Source: Psychrobacillus sp048572895 (lineage in GTDB: Bacteria; Bacillota; Bacilli; Bacillales_A; Planococcaceae). Taken from it: a stretch of DNA of 64,000 nt. Made by a program: the position numbers and the translations under genes. The stretch's first letter is position 1. Every line of letters begins with the position of its first letter. Positions 1 to 8,334 of the stretch are shown here, in pieces. The notes under the pieces are model-generated. The model was not told where the DNA came from. It ran no database searches and saw nothing but the letters and a program-made list of their open reading frames with translations. The stretch is from positions 3,782,001-3,846,000 of the forward strand of contig NZ_CP183878.1 of assembly GCF_048572895.1 (NCBI RefSeq). Direction: 5' to 3'.

Positions 1-182
1 AATACTCCGAAGTATCGATCTTGTAAACAAAAATTTTAAAAGTTCTAATAGATATATATAACCTAGATATATATAATGATCAGACAGATGAATTTTTTCA
101 AATAAATGAACCATTTAGATTGACTTATTTTGTATGATTCCTATCCATACGGCAAAATATAACCTGATTTTTATATCTTTTT

Positions 183-548
183 TTAAGCGCTCTGCAGGAA
201 GGACACAGAAAGTGCAAAAACAATTTGTTTCTTCAAAGGTAACGCTTCTTTTCCTGATATGTTCATTGCTTTAGAAGACCAAATCACTTTTCCCATATAT
301 AAAAGAAATAGAATTCCTGCAACTAACAAAATAATGCTTAGCCACTCAAATTGCAAAACGATTAATGATAATCCTAAAATGGCGAGTATGATTAAAACTG
401 TGTCACAAATTGCTGCGGTTACCACAGCAGGGAGTGCTCTAAGCAGACTTGGTTGAGTGACACCTTGTGTAAAGACAAATATATTTTGTACACCTAAAGG
501 CAATATAAGCCCAAATGCCAAGAGAACACCATGAATGATTGGTTCCAT
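183..548 (-). pseudogene. LysE/ArgO-type amino-acid exporter, 3'-truncated
   Basis: The reading frame starts at an ATG with a strong AGGAG site upstream (residues MEPIIHGVLLAFG) and matches the N-terminal half of LysE/ArgO inner-membrane exporters of basic amino acids: the LPLGVQNIFVF segment and three hydrophobic helices are present. It stops after about 121 residues at FLQSA, where family members read FLNPH and run to about 200 residues. The last half, with the remaining helices, is missing and I see no continuation in positions 1-182. Most likely a dead gene. An in-frame extension to 629 has no ribosome site. Confidence 0.75.
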
Positions 549-604
549 CTTTAAAACTCCTTTCTTCTCTATCATACCTATTATATAAATATAGAAAAGG
601 TCCA

Positions 605-630
605 ATTGGATGGCCAAATTTCCATCCAAT
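605..630. promoter_or_regulatory. perfect 9-bp palindrome upstream of the exporter
   Basis: ATTGGATGG (605-613) and CCATCCAAT (622-630) form a perfect dyad with an 8-bp spacer, about 57 bp upstream of the exporter start. On the minus strand a TTGGAC -35-like box lies next to it. This could be an operator for a transporter regulator. The role is inferred from position only. Confidence 0.4.
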
Positions 631-720
631 GGGTGGGGTTTATATTTGCCTCTAAAGAAAAGGGTTGACCTATAGGTGTTATCATACTATAATTTCGTTT
701 ATTATTATTTATATTAATTG

Positions 721-966
721 AGCGACGAAAAGAGCTTTATTAAGCCGGTCTCCCTGTTAGTAGAGAATCAGTGGTTGGTGAAAACTGATACAAAGACTAG
801 GTGAATTTCATTCTTGGAGCTTTTTTTATACTACTATTTAAGCACGTAGTATAAAACGGATTAAACCGTTATTTTACCAAGTGGGAAACTAGATTTGTTT
901 CCAATTAGGGTGGTACCGCGTGAATAGCCACGTCCCTATCGTAAAAGATAGAGACGTGGCTTTTTT
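721..966 (+). ncRNA. T-box riboswitch leader, probable Phe specifier
   Basis: The T-box sequence AGGGTGGTACCGCG lies at 907-920 and is followed by a terminator hairpin (926-966, CCACGTCCCTATC pairing with GATAGAGACGTGG, then T6). Upstream sequence fits a stem I with the usual AGTAGAGA motif and specifier loop GTGAATTTCATTC, from which UUC (807-809, followed by A) is the best specifier codon, so tRNA-Phe is the likely ligand. T-box leaders of this kind release transcription when the cognate tRNA is uncharged. They normally precede amino-acid genes, here a transporter. The specifier assignment is less certain than the T-box itself. Confidence 0.9.
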
Positions 967-1019
967 GTCTTTTAACAATGGATTAGAAGGCGTAATAAAA
1001 ATGGATTGGACTGGTAAGT

Positions 1020-2381
1020 TTGCAAACAAAAGAGCAATGGTCATCAAAGATTGGTTTTATATTATCTGCTGCAGGATCAGCTATTGGAGTAGGTGCAATA
1101 TGGAAGCTCCCTTACGTTACAGGTATAAGCGGAGGAGGCGCGTTCTTTCTTCTTTTTATATTATTTTCTTTGTTTATGGGCTTTCCGTTATTATTAGCAG
1201 AGTTTGTTATTGGTAGAAGCACGCAAAAAGAAGCAATTAGTGCATATCGTAGTCTTGCTCCTAATACTAATTGGCATTGGATTGGGAAGTTAGGGGTATT
1301 CACTTGTTTTCTTTTATTGTCTTTTTATAGTGTAATTGGTGGCTGGATTGTCATATATATTACAAAAGGTCTGTTTGGAGGAATAATTACTGAAGGTGCA
1401 GATTATGGATCTGTGTTTAACATAACGATTGGAAACCCACTTTTGGTTATTATTGCTCAATTTGTATTCTTAGCTATTACAGTTCTAGTGGTAGCTAAGG
1501 GAATTCAAAATGGAATTGAAAAAGTAAATAAAGTTTTGATGCCCGCTTTATTTGGACTATTTATTGTTCTAATCATTCGCTCCCTAACACTTGATAACGC
1601 TATGGAGGGTGTGAAATTCTTTTTAGCACCCGACTTCTCGAATATCACATCTGAAAGCATCCTATTTGCAATGGGCCAAGCCTTTTTCTCTTTAAGTGTT
1701 GGTGTGTCAGTAATGGTTACTTATAGTTCGTATCTCTCTAAAAAAGAAAATTTAATACAACCTGCTATTTCCATTGTTTCAATGAATTTATTGATTGCTT
1801 TATTGGCAGGATTAGCAATCTTCCCAGCTGTATTTTCACTAGGCTTAGAACCAGCTGAAGGACCAGGTTTACTGTTTGTTGTATTGCCTGCTGTATTTGA
1901 TCAAATTGTTTTTGGAGAAGTTTTCTTAATAGGTTTTTTAGCATTATTTTTATTTGCTACATTAACTTCCGCCTTTTCGATGTTAGAAATAATTGTGGCG
2001 GCTATTGTTAAGGGAAAAACAGAAAAGCGAACTAAGTATGCGTTTATAATCGGTGCTCTAATTTTTATAGTTGGAATTCCTTCCGCATTATCCTATAGTA
2101 TTTTTGCTGATATTCTAATTTTCTCGAAAAGTTTATTTGATTCTGCCGATTATTTAGTGAGTAATATTTTAATGCCGTTAGGAGTACTTTTAATCTCTAT
2201 TTTCATCTCACATAAGATAGAGAAAAGCACTTTACGAGAGGAACTATTACAGCATTCTCGTTTAGGGGCTACTGCTTTTAATATTTGGTTTTTTATAATG
2301 AAGTTCATCATTCCTTTAGTAATTGTTGTCGTGTTCCTTGACGCGACTGGCATACTTGATAAAATAATTGCAGTTTTTTAA
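1020..2381 (+). CDS. neurotransmitter:sodium symporter family transporter, N-terminus probably frameshifted
   Basis: A 453-residue NSS (SNF) family membrane protein with about 11-12 hydrophobic helices. It opens with EQWSSKIGFILSAAGSAIG, the family signature of helix 1. These proteins import amino acids, often aromatic or branched, with sodium. The T-box upstream suggests regulation by amino-acid shortage. The only start in this frame is a TTG at 1020 without a ribosome site. The ATG at 1001, with an AGAAGG site, reads MDWTGKFANKR in the next frame and would join the transporter if the AGAG at 1031-1034 were two bases longer. So either a 2-bp deletion disabled the gene or the read has an error. 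A bidirectional terminator follows. Confidence 0.8.
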   Translation: MQTKEQWSSKIGFILSAAGSAIGVGAIWKLPYVTGISGGGAFFLLFILFSLFMGFPLLLAEFVIGRSTQKEAISAYRSLAPNTNWHWIGKLGVFTCFLLLSFYSVIGGWIVIYITKGLFGGIITEGADYGSVFNITIGNPLLVIIAQFVFLAITVLVVAKGIQNGIEKVNKVLMPALFGLFIVLIIRSLTLDNAMEGVKFFLAPDFSNITSESILFAMGQAFFSLSVGVSVMVTYSSYLSKKENLIQPAISIVSMNLLIALLAGLAIFPAVFSLGLEPAEGPGLLFVVLPAVFDQIVFGEVFLIGFLALFLFATLTSAFSMLEIIVAAIVKGKTEKRTKYAFIIGALIFIVGIPSALSYSIFADILIFSKSLFDSADYLVSNILMPLGVLLISIFISHKIEKSTLREELLQHSRLGATAFNIWFFIMKFIIPLVIVVVFLDATGILDKIIAVF

Positions 2382-2388
2382 AATATAT

Positions 2389-2424
2389 AAAAGAGCTTAT
2401 TCCCATGAAGGAATAAGCTCTTTT
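2389..2424. terminator. bidirectional terminator between convergent genes
   Basis: AAAAGAGCTTATTCC pairs perfectly with GGAATAAGCTCTTTT around a 6-nt loop, with A/T runs at both ends. It lies between the convergent symporter and YdhK-family genes and can serve both. Confidence 0.9.
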
Positions 2425-2443
2425 AGTTCTTAAGAATACTTCT

Positions 2444-2995
2444 TTATTTAACAGTTAGTTCACTTTCCGTTACCCATTTATGGTTTTTCACTAGTTCTCC
2501 GCCTGTAGTTGAAGTATAATCTACCTTATAAACCGTCGTAGGTTCTGCCGAATCAATTTTAGCAGTAGCACCTTTCATCCCAGACATGTGGTCAGCCTCA
2601 ATGATAACTTTTGCTCCTGGTGCTAAGGTTTGATCCCCAGCATCTTTAATCTCTTCTTGAATGACCCATTTATGATTTTCCACTCTTTCGCCACCCCATG
2701 TAGGCGTATAGGAAATTACATAGGCAGTTGTATCATAAGCACCCACAATAGTAGCGTCTGCTCCCTTCATACCTTCCATGTGATCTGTTTCAAGAATAGC
2801 TTGGCTTCCAACTTCATAAGTAGGATTATCAGCTACTTTCAAGCCTTCCGGAACTTCGCTGGTACTAGAGTGATTCATACCAGAGTGATCCATTTCCATG
2901 TTATCATGTGTACTTGTTTCCTTTTCATCACTGGCACATGCCGACAACGTGAATGCTGTAGCTAATGTAACAATTCCTATTACTATTTTTTTCAT
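2444..2995 (-). CDS. YdhK family lipoprotein (two DUF1541 repeats)
   Basis: A 183-residue secreted lipoprotein. The signal sequence ends in a lipobox (LSACAS, Cys near residue 20), followed by a His/Met/Asp-rich linker (MEMDHSGMNHS) and two similar DUF1541 repeats. Each repeat carries a DHM-GMKGA motif and ends GGE-V-NHKWV. YdhK proteins are commonly found beside copper efflux genes and the Met/His stretch suggests metal binding, but the function is not established. The start at 2995 sits 6 nt after AGGAGG. The gene follows copA on the same strand (33-bp gap), so it is probably co-transcribed. Confidence 0.9.
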   Translation of the reverse strand: MKKIVIGIVTLATAFTLSACASDEKETSTHDNMEMDHSGMNHSSTSEVPEGLKVADNPTYEVGSQAILETDHMEGMKGADATIVGAYDTTAYVISYTPTWGGERVENHKWVIQEEIKDAGDQTLAPGAKVIIEADHMSGMKGATAKIDSAEPTTVYKVDYTSTTGGELVKNHKWVTESELTVK

Positions 2996-3028
2996 CGTCA
3001 TCCTCCTCAATCGAAACTTATTTCCCTC

Positions 3029-5458
3029 TCACTCACGTACATTCTTTTCCAGTTTTACTTTTTGAAGTCGTAAAGCATTCAATACAACTGATACTGAACT
3101 AAATGCCATAGCAGCTCCTGCTACCCAAGGTGCCAGTAAGCCTATAGCCGCAATCGGTATACCTAATGTGTTATATGCGAATGCCCAAAATAGATTTTGT
3201 TTAATATTTCTCATCGTCTTACGACTCATAATTATTGCATCTGCTATGCTATTTAAATCCCCTTGGATCAATGTAATATCTGCAGCTTCCATCGCTACAT
3301 CAGTTCCGGTACCGATGGCCATTCCGATATCTGCGACTGCTAGAGCCGGAGCATCATTAATACCATCTCCAACCATCGCAACCTTTTTACCAGCTGCCTG
3401 AAGTTTTTTTACTTCTTCCGCTTTCCCTTCAGGAAGTACTTCAGCAATAACATGGTCGATTCCAACTTCTTTACCGATTGCAGTTGCTGTACGTTGGTTA
3501 TCACCCGTCATCATAATTACTTCAATATTCATCTCATGTAAACGCTGGATGGCTTTCCTAGAATTTTCTTTGATAGTATCTGCAACCGCAATTAGCCCTG
3601 CATACCTGCCATCAATACTTGCTGACATCGCAGTTTTCCCGTTAGCCTCTAGCTCTTCCATTATTGTTAATATGCTCGAAATATCCACATTGTATTTATT
3701 CATTAACTTTCGAGTGCCTACAAGAATTTCTTTATGATCAACGATTGTTTTCACTCCATATCCAGGAATTGCTTCAAACTCCTGAACTGCATCGAGTAAT
3801 ATGCCTCTTTCCTGAATTCCTTTTACAATTGCTTCTGCAAGTGGATGTTCTGATTGTTTTTCAGCTGAACCTATTAACATTAGAAACTCTTCTTCATTTA
3901 CACCATTTGCCACAATTACATCAGTTAGTTCTGGCTTACCGTTTGTAACAGTTCCTGTTTTATCTACAATAACAGTATCGATATGATGTGTGGTTTCTAG
4001 ATGTTCTCCACCTTTAAACAGGATTCCAAACTCTGCTGCACGACCTGAACCAGCCATAATAGATGTAGGGGTAGCAAGTCCTAACGCACATGGGCATGCA
4101 ATGACAAGAACAGCAATCAGAGCTTCCAGGGCAGGCGTGACTTCACCTGGATTCACCCATATTATCCATACTAAAAAAGTGAGAATCGCAATACCAATTA
4201 CAATTGGCACGAACACACCAGAGATTTTATCTGCAAGCCTTTGAATAGGGGCTTTCGATCCTTGTGCATCCTCTACTACTTTAATAATCTGGGCAAGCGC
4301 AGTATCTCTTCCGATTTTTGTAGCTTTCATTTTAAGAAAACCATTTTTATTGATAGTTGAACCAAACAATACATCGCCTACAGTTTTATCTACTGGAATA
4401 CTTTCACCAGTTAGCATTGATTCATCAACAGCTGTGTTACCTTCTAGTACTTCCCCATCAACTGGTATCTTTTCACCAGGCTTCACTAAAATCATTTCTC
4501 CGGTTACGACTTCTTCAAGAGGTATTTCCATTTCCACTTCATCTCTTAGCACTAAGGCTGTTTTAGCTTGTAGTCCCATAAGTTTTTTTATGGCTTCTGA
4601 GGAACGCCCTTTTGCTTTTGCTTCAAACAGTTTCCCTAAAATAATAAGAGTAATTAGCACAGCGCTTGTTTCAAAATATAGATTTGCTGTATGGTGTTCA
4701 CCCGTAGTAATGATTGCTTGGTAAACACTATAAAAATAGGCAGCAGATGTGCCCATTACTACTAGGACATCCATATTAGCACTACCATTTCGCAATGCTT
4801 TATATGCACTTACATAAAACTGTTTCCCGATGATAAATTGGACTGGTGTTGCTAAAGCCATCTGCACCCATGGATTCATAAGGAAGTCGGGCATATATAT
4901 AAACGACGTGAATGAAAAATGACCGACCATCGTCCACAATAAGGGGAGAGACAAAATCGCAGAGATGATAAATTTTCTCTTTTGGTTTTGAATGGCTTGT
5001 TCTCGGTAATCAACAGCCTGCTTTTCGTCCTCTTTATTGATGGCCCCATACCCTAATTTCTCTATTCGCCCTATAATATCTGGAACTGAAATCTGAGAAG
5101 GGTTATATTCTACCGTTGCATTTTCTAGTGCCAGATTAACGTTCGCCAAGGTTACTCCCTCTAGCTTGTTAAGACCTTTTTCAATTCGTGTAGAACATGC
5201 AGCACAAGTCATTCCCGTAATGACAAACTCTTTGTTCTCCTTAACAACACCATACCCTAAGTCTTGAATTTTCTGTTCAAAGTCTTTATTACTCAATTTT
5301 TCAGGATTGTATTTAATCAATGACTTCTCAAGTGCCAAGTTTACATTGGCTACTTCTACACCGTCCATTTTGTTTAGCCCTTTTTCGATTCTAGTCGCAC
5401 AGGCAGCACAGGTCATTCCAGTGATTTGTAAACTAGTTTCTTTTGTTTCACTACTCAT
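3029..5458 (-). CDS. copA: copper-exporting P1B-type ATPase
   Basis: An 809-residue P-type ATPase that pumps Cu(I) out of the cytosol. Two N-terminal heavy-metal domains carry GMTCAAC (residues 14-20 and 82-88). The core has TGES (actuator), the CPC ion-binding motif in ACPCALGLATP, the phosphorylated Asp in DKTGT, the SEHPLAEA nucleotide-binding motif and GDGINDAPAL. The start at 5458 is preceded by AAAGGAGAGG. A CsoR-type operator lies in the 76-bp gap to copZ, so the gene may have its own copper-controlled promoter besides read-through from csoR-copZ. All catalytic motifs are intact. Confidence 0.97.
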   Translation of the reverse strand: MSSETKETSLQITGMTCAACATRIEKGLNKMDGVEVANVNLALEKSLIKYNPEKLSNKDFEQKIQDLGYGVVKENKEFVITGMTCAACSTRIEKGLNKLEGVTLANVNLALENATVEYNPSQISVPDIIGRIEKLGYGAINKEDEKQAVDYREQAIQNQKRKFIISAILSLPLLWTMVGHFSFTSFIYMPDFLMNPWVQMALATPVQFIIGKQFYVSAYKALRNGSANMDVLVVMGTSAAYFYSVYQAIITTGEHHTANLYFETSAVLITLIILGKLFEAKAKGRSSEAIKKLMGLQAKTALVLRDEVEMEIPLEEVVTGEMILVKPGEKIPVDGEVLEGNTAVDESMLTGESIPVDKTVGDVLFGSTINKNGFLKMKATKIGRDTALAQIIKVVEDAQGSKAPIQRLADKISGVFVPIVIGIAILTFLVWIIWVNPGEVTPALEALIAVLVIACPCALGLATPTSIMAGSGRAAEFGILFKGGEHLETTHHIDTVIVDKTGTVTNGKPELTDVIVANGVNEEEFLMLIGSAEKQSEHPLAEAIVKGIQERGILLDAVQEFEAIPGYGVKTIVDHKEILVGTRKLMNKYNVDISSILTIMEELEANGKTAMSASIDGRYAGLIAVADTIKENSRKAIQRLHEMNIEVIMMTGDNQRTATAIGKEVGIDHVIAEVLPEGKAEEVKKLQAAGKKVAMVGDGINDAPALAVADIGMAIGTGTDVAMEAADITLIQGDLNSIADAIIMSRKTMRNIKQNLFWAFAYNTLGIPIAAIGLLAPWVAGAAMAFSSVSVVLNALRLQKVKLEKNVRE

Positions 5459-5472
5459 TGTAACCTCTCCTT

Positions 5473-5491
5473 TATACCACCTGGGGGTATA
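5473..5491. promoter_or_regulatory. CsoR-type operator upstream of copA
   Basis: TATACCACCTGGGGGTATA is a GC-centred imperfect dyad just upstream of the copA ribosome site. It resembles the TACC-N-GGTA operators bound by CsoR and matches the second site upstream of csoR. Confidence 0.65.
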
Positions 5492-5534
5492 ATTATTTGA
5501 AAGAAAGAGAGTGCTATTTAGCACTCTACTGTCC

Positions 5535-5744
5535 TTACACTATATCGTAGCCTTGATCATCAATTGTTTCTTTAATTACCTCTAGTGATACTTTATCCTC
5601 TTCAAATGAAATGTCTACTTTTCCTGAATCTAAGTGAACTTTCACTTCATTTACTCCATCTAACTTCCCTACACTGTTTTCAACAGAACTAACGCAGTGA
5701 CCACATGACATTCCTTTTACATTTAATGATACTTGGTTAACCAT
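5535..5744 (-). CDS. copZ: copper chaperone CopZ
   Basis: A 69-residue single heavy-metal-associated domain with the Cu(I)-binding loop GMSCGHC near residues 11-17 and the usual beta-alpha-beta-beta-alpha-beta size. It hands Cu(I) to CopA and can deliver copper to CsoR. It lies between csoR and copA on the same strand, 15 bp after csoR, with AGGAGG before its ATG. Confidence 0.96.
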   Translation of the reverse strand: MVNQVSLNVKGMSCGHCVSSVENSVGKLDGVNEVKVHLDSGKVDISFEEDKVSLEVIKETIDDQGYDIV

Positions 5745-5759
5745 CTAAAATTCCTCCTC

Positions 5760-6086
5760 TTATTTTTTCATTAATTTTTGTATCGTAACTAATAATTCAT
5801 CCAGTACTTCATCGTCACCTTCTGCTAGTCTATCCACTACACAGCCTTTTAAATGTCCTTTTAAAAGTACTTTAGCTACACTGTTTAGAGCTGACTGGGT
5901 TGCAGAAAGCTGTGTGATGATATCATCACAATAGACGTCTTTGTCTACCATGCCTTTTATCCCTCGGATCTGACCTTCAATACGATTTAACCGATTCGTT
6001 AAATCTTTTTTTACATGTTCAGGATGATGACTTTTTCTGCAGGTTGTTTCAGGAGTGATTGTATTCTCTTCCATTACATTGTCCAA
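5760..6086 (-). CDS. csoR: copper-sensing repressor CsoR
   Basis: A 108-residue all-helical CsoR/RcnR-family repressor. The three Cu(I) ligands are visible: Cys in VYCDD, then His and Cys in KGHLKGC. It represses the copZA genes and releases DNA when Cu(I) binds. The start is TTG at 6086, chosen because AGGAGG lies exactly 8 nt upstream; the ATG at 6074 would be 20 nt away. It is the first gene of csoR-copZ-copA and has an operator-like site in its own promoter, so autoregulation is likely. Confidence 0.95.
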   Translation of the reverse strand: MDNVMEENTITPETTCRKSHHPEHVKKDLTNRLNRIEGQIRGIKGMVDKDVYCDDIITQLSATQSALNSVAKVLLKGHLKGCVVDRLAEGDDEVLDELLVTIQKLMKK

Positions 6087-6121
6087 CTAACCAACCTCCT
6101 ATTCTTGTTTACATTATAAAG

Positions 6122-6136
6122 TACCTATAGGGGGTA
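6122..6136. promoter_or_regulatory. CsoR-type operator upstream of csoR
   Basis: TACCTATAGGGGGTA lies 36 bp upstream of the csoR start. It shares the TACC...GGGGGTA pattern with the site in front of copA, consistent with one regulator acting on both promoters. Confidence 0.65.
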
Positions 6137-6210
6137 TGTAAAGTGTATTGATTTGTTATTTATAAAAGTGATACCTTTCATTTATTGGGTGTCTTCTATT
6201 TCACAAAAAA

Positions 6211-6235
6211 AAGGACTTATCTTAAGTCCTTTTAC
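6211..6235. terminator. terminator downstream of czrA
   Basis: AAGGACTTA pairs with TAAGTCCTT, flanked by an A8 run on one side and T4 on the other. It lies 31 bp past the czrA stop and separates the zinc operon from csoR. Confidence 0.85.
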
Positions 6236-6265
6236 ATTATTATCCTGATTCAACGAGCCTATGGA

Positions 6266-6580
6266 TTAATGTTTTGCATGATCAATTGCCTGATGCAACA
6301 GATTCATAATATGGTCATCATCGCTTGAATAATATAAGGTTGTTCCTTCGCGCCGAAACTTTACTAAACGTAAATTTTTTAAAAAACGGAGCTGATGAGA
6401 AACCGTGGACTGTCCTAAATTGAGTGCCTCTGCAATATCGTTTACAGAATACTCCTCGCAACATAGTAAATTTAATATCCGTATGCGTGTTGGATCACCC
6501 AATGCTTTAAAAGTCTGAGATACAACAAAAAGAGTTTCATCATCTAATTCATGTGTGCTAGTTTGTATTTCTTTCGTCAT
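6266..6580 (-). CDS. czrA: ArsR/SmtB-family metal sensor, CzrA-like
   Basis: A 104-residue winged-helix repressor. The DNA-recognition helix is in STVSHQLRFLKNL. The C-terminal helix carries D-x-H ... H-x2-H (DDHIMNLLHQAIDHAKH), the alpha-5 Zn(II)/Co(II) site of CzrA-type sensors. A CC pair in LLCCEEY sits where ArsR members carry their alpha-3 site, so a mixed site is possible. It is 54 bp downstream of the zinc exporter on the same strand and very probably represses it. Confidence 0.88.
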   Translation of the reverse strand: MTKEIQTSTHELDDETLFVVSQTFKALGDPTRIRILNLLCCEEYSVNDIAEALNLGQSTVSHQLRFLKNLRLVKFRREGTTLYYSSDDDHIMNLLHQAIDHAKH

Positions 6581-6633
6581 ACTATAATGCCCCCTGTTTT
6601 AAGCTTTAGTATTGGAAGCTCATATTTATCATG

Positions 6634-7581
6634 TTAGTGATGGTGGTGTGCATGTGCGTCTGGTGCCTTTGCTTTTACGTTACATAAAATTGAATTGTCA
6701 TGTTTATGGGCAGCAGTTTCTAGTTGAATCGTCACATGCTGAATATTTTTATGCTCTAAAACATGTTCGATTTTACGAAGTAGTTTTTCGCTTTCTGCAA
6801 TCGTCATTTGTTCCTCAACTACCATATGGCAGGACATTGCATTTAGACCACTTGTAATAGACCAAATGTGTAAATCATGGACACCTAGGATTTCCTTTTC
6901 CTGCTCAATTGTATTAACGATTTCGTTTACATTAACATTTTGAGGTGTTCCTTCCATTAATACATGTAGTGAGGCTTTCGCTACAAAGTAACCACTGCGT
7001 AAAACTAATGCAGCGACAATGACACTTGCTAATGGATCAGCCCATCCCCAGCCGAAGAACATGATTAGTAATGCTGCTATAATAGCGCCTACTGAGCCCA
7101 ACATATCGCTGATCACGTGAAGAAATGCCCCACGCATATTTAAATTGTCATGTGTGTCACCACCTCGCATCATAATCCAAGCTACAAGGATGTTCACACC
7201 TAACCCAATACTACTGATGATAAGCATGCCGCTTGTCGCTACTTCAGGAGGATTAGCAAAACGTTCAATTGCCTCATAGAAAATGAAAAGTGCAATTACA
7301 ATTAGTGTCACACCGTTCAAGACTGCTGCTAATATTTCAAAACGCTTATAGCCATAGGTTTTACTAACATTGGCCGCTTTATCACTTAGTGTAAATGCCA
7401 GTAGAGCAATCCCAAGTGATACGGCATCGCTTAGCATATGTCCTGCATCTGAAAGAAGGGCTAAACTGTTTGTCAGATATCCTCCTATCGCCTCTACAAT
7501 CATATAAATAGTAATGATGAAGAACGAAATCAGTAATACCTTCTTATTTGCACCATTTGCATGGTTATGATTATCCGCCAT
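6634..7581 (-). CDS. czcD: cation diffusion facilitator, zinc/cobalt exporter CzcD
   Basis: A 315-residue CDF-family antiporter with six transmembrane helices and a cytoplasmic domain. The transport-site Asp/His pairs are visible in LLSDAGHMLSDA (helix 2) and HVISDMLGS (helix 5). His-rich tails at both ends (HNHANG near the start, HAHHHH at the end) fit metal capture. It exports Zn(II) and Co(II) in exchange for protons or potassium. The start at 7581 follows GGAGGG; a longer in-frame form lacks a ribosome site. It probably forms a czcD-czrA operon controlled from the AT-rich dyad upstream. Confidence 0.95.
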   Translation of the reverse strand: MADNHNHANGANKKVLLISFFIITIYMIVEAIGGYLTNSLALLSDAGHMLSDAVSLGIALLAFTLSDKAANVSKTYGYKRFEILAAVLNGVTLIVIALFIFYEAIERFANPPEVATSGMLIISSIGLGVNILVAWIMMRGGDTHDNLNMRGAFLHVISDMLGSVGAIIAALLIMFFGWGWADPLASVIVAALVLRSGYFVAKASLHVLMEGTPQNVNVNEIVNTIEQEKEILGVHDLHIWSITSGLNAMSCHMVVEEQMTIAESEKLLRKIEHVLEHKNIQHVTIQLETAAHKHDNSILCNVKAKAPDAHAHHHH

Positions 7582-7623
7582 TATAATCCCTCCTTCTAAT
7601 TTATTTACAACTCCTAGTATCAT

Positions 7624-7646
7624 TATATGATGATATATTCATATAT
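7624..7646. promoter_or_regulatory. AT-rich dyad, probable CzrA operator
   Basis: An imperfect inverted repeat of the form ATATGA-n7-TTCATAT lies 43-65 bp upstream of czcD. ArsR/SmtB operators (such as the CzrA sites) have this ATATGAA...TTCATAT design. It overlaps the expected promoter. Confidence 0.55.
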
Positions 7647-7743
7647 GCACGTTATATGCATTATTTCCTTTTATCACATTCTTAATGTTACTCGAATCGA
7701 AATTTTAGTATTGCTGATTATTCACAAGCTAAAGTTACAATAG

Positions 7744-7975
7744 TTTAGGAAGGACCTTAACGATATTCAAGAAGAGGAACTAAAAGATACGATAACAGAT
7801 ACGGAATTAGACAACGAACCTTCAGATAAGGAAAATAAGAAACCGAACCCCCAAGGTGATAGTAATTCGATAAACGATGGTTAATTTGAAGGCGATGGTG
7901 TATATGCATGGAAATATTAGTAATCACCATTCGACTGAAGCTGAAGAAACAGACAGTGCGGTTGATAATAGATAA
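7744..7975 (+). pseudogene. acidic coding remnant, unrecognised
   Basis: One open frame (7744-7884) encodes an acidic hydrophilic stretch (IQEEELKDTITDTEL and on to NSINDG) without a start codon. A second frame (7904-7975) continues in the same style (MHGNISNHHSTEAEETDSAV). The composition is protein-like and the pair looks like a frameshifted C-terminal fragment. I do not recognise the family. Confidence 0.35.
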
Positions 7976-8296
7976 ACCAAAAAAGTAAAAATTGCTCGGA
8001 TTCATAATTTAGGAAACGAGCTTTTTTATATTAAGATTTCCTATATCAATGACAGTTGGTCGTAACTGTTTCTGAATAGGCAATCCTTTTTCTAATAAAC
8101 AATCTAATTCTTCTCAATGTTCCTTAAAAATCATCTGCATTAAAAAATGACCCAAGGCAGTTTTATCGATTTGAGTCTTTTTTAATGACATTTGTAGCGG
8201 TACCCGACCTTGTTGTAATTCAAGCTAAGGAGAGTTAGTTTTAGTGACAACGACCTCTTTTATATTATGTTAAATTTATAGTTTAATTTTGATGAA
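7976..8296. other. intergenic, no intact gene
   Basis: A weak GCTCG...CGAGC hairpin with T6 lies near 7994-8028 after the acidic remnant. The minus strand of 8040-8220 contains short protein-like stretches broken by stops. A decayed gene is possible, but nothing is recognisable. Confidence 0.4.
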
Positions 8297-8334
8297 CAAA
8301 AAAAGCACGATTCATTTAAAAATTGAATCGTGCC
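8297..8334 (-). terminator. orphan terminator
   Basis: GCACGATTCA pairs perfectly with TGAATCGTGC across a 9-nt loop. On the minus strand it is followed by T7. No intact gene now precedes it, suggesting a lost minus-strand gene between 8340 and 8760. Confidence 0.75.

Noticed and set aside
920..1216. 98-codon plus-strand frame across the T-box terminator and symporter start
   Set aside because: It reads through the T-box terminator and the wrong frame of the transporter; only its MDWTGKFANKR stretch is likely meaningful, as the lost N-terminus.
4350..4724. 124-codon plus-strand frame opposite copA
   Set aside because: Antisense shadow of the ATPase core; Ser/Thr-rich composition typical of reverse-strand frames.
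7757..8005. 82-codon minus-strand frame
   Set aside because: No start context and antisense to a more protein-like acidic remnant.
8040..8220. possible IS3-type transposase tail on the minus strand
   Set aside because: A YNKVGYRYK-like stretch is suggestive, but it is broken by stops and too short to support.
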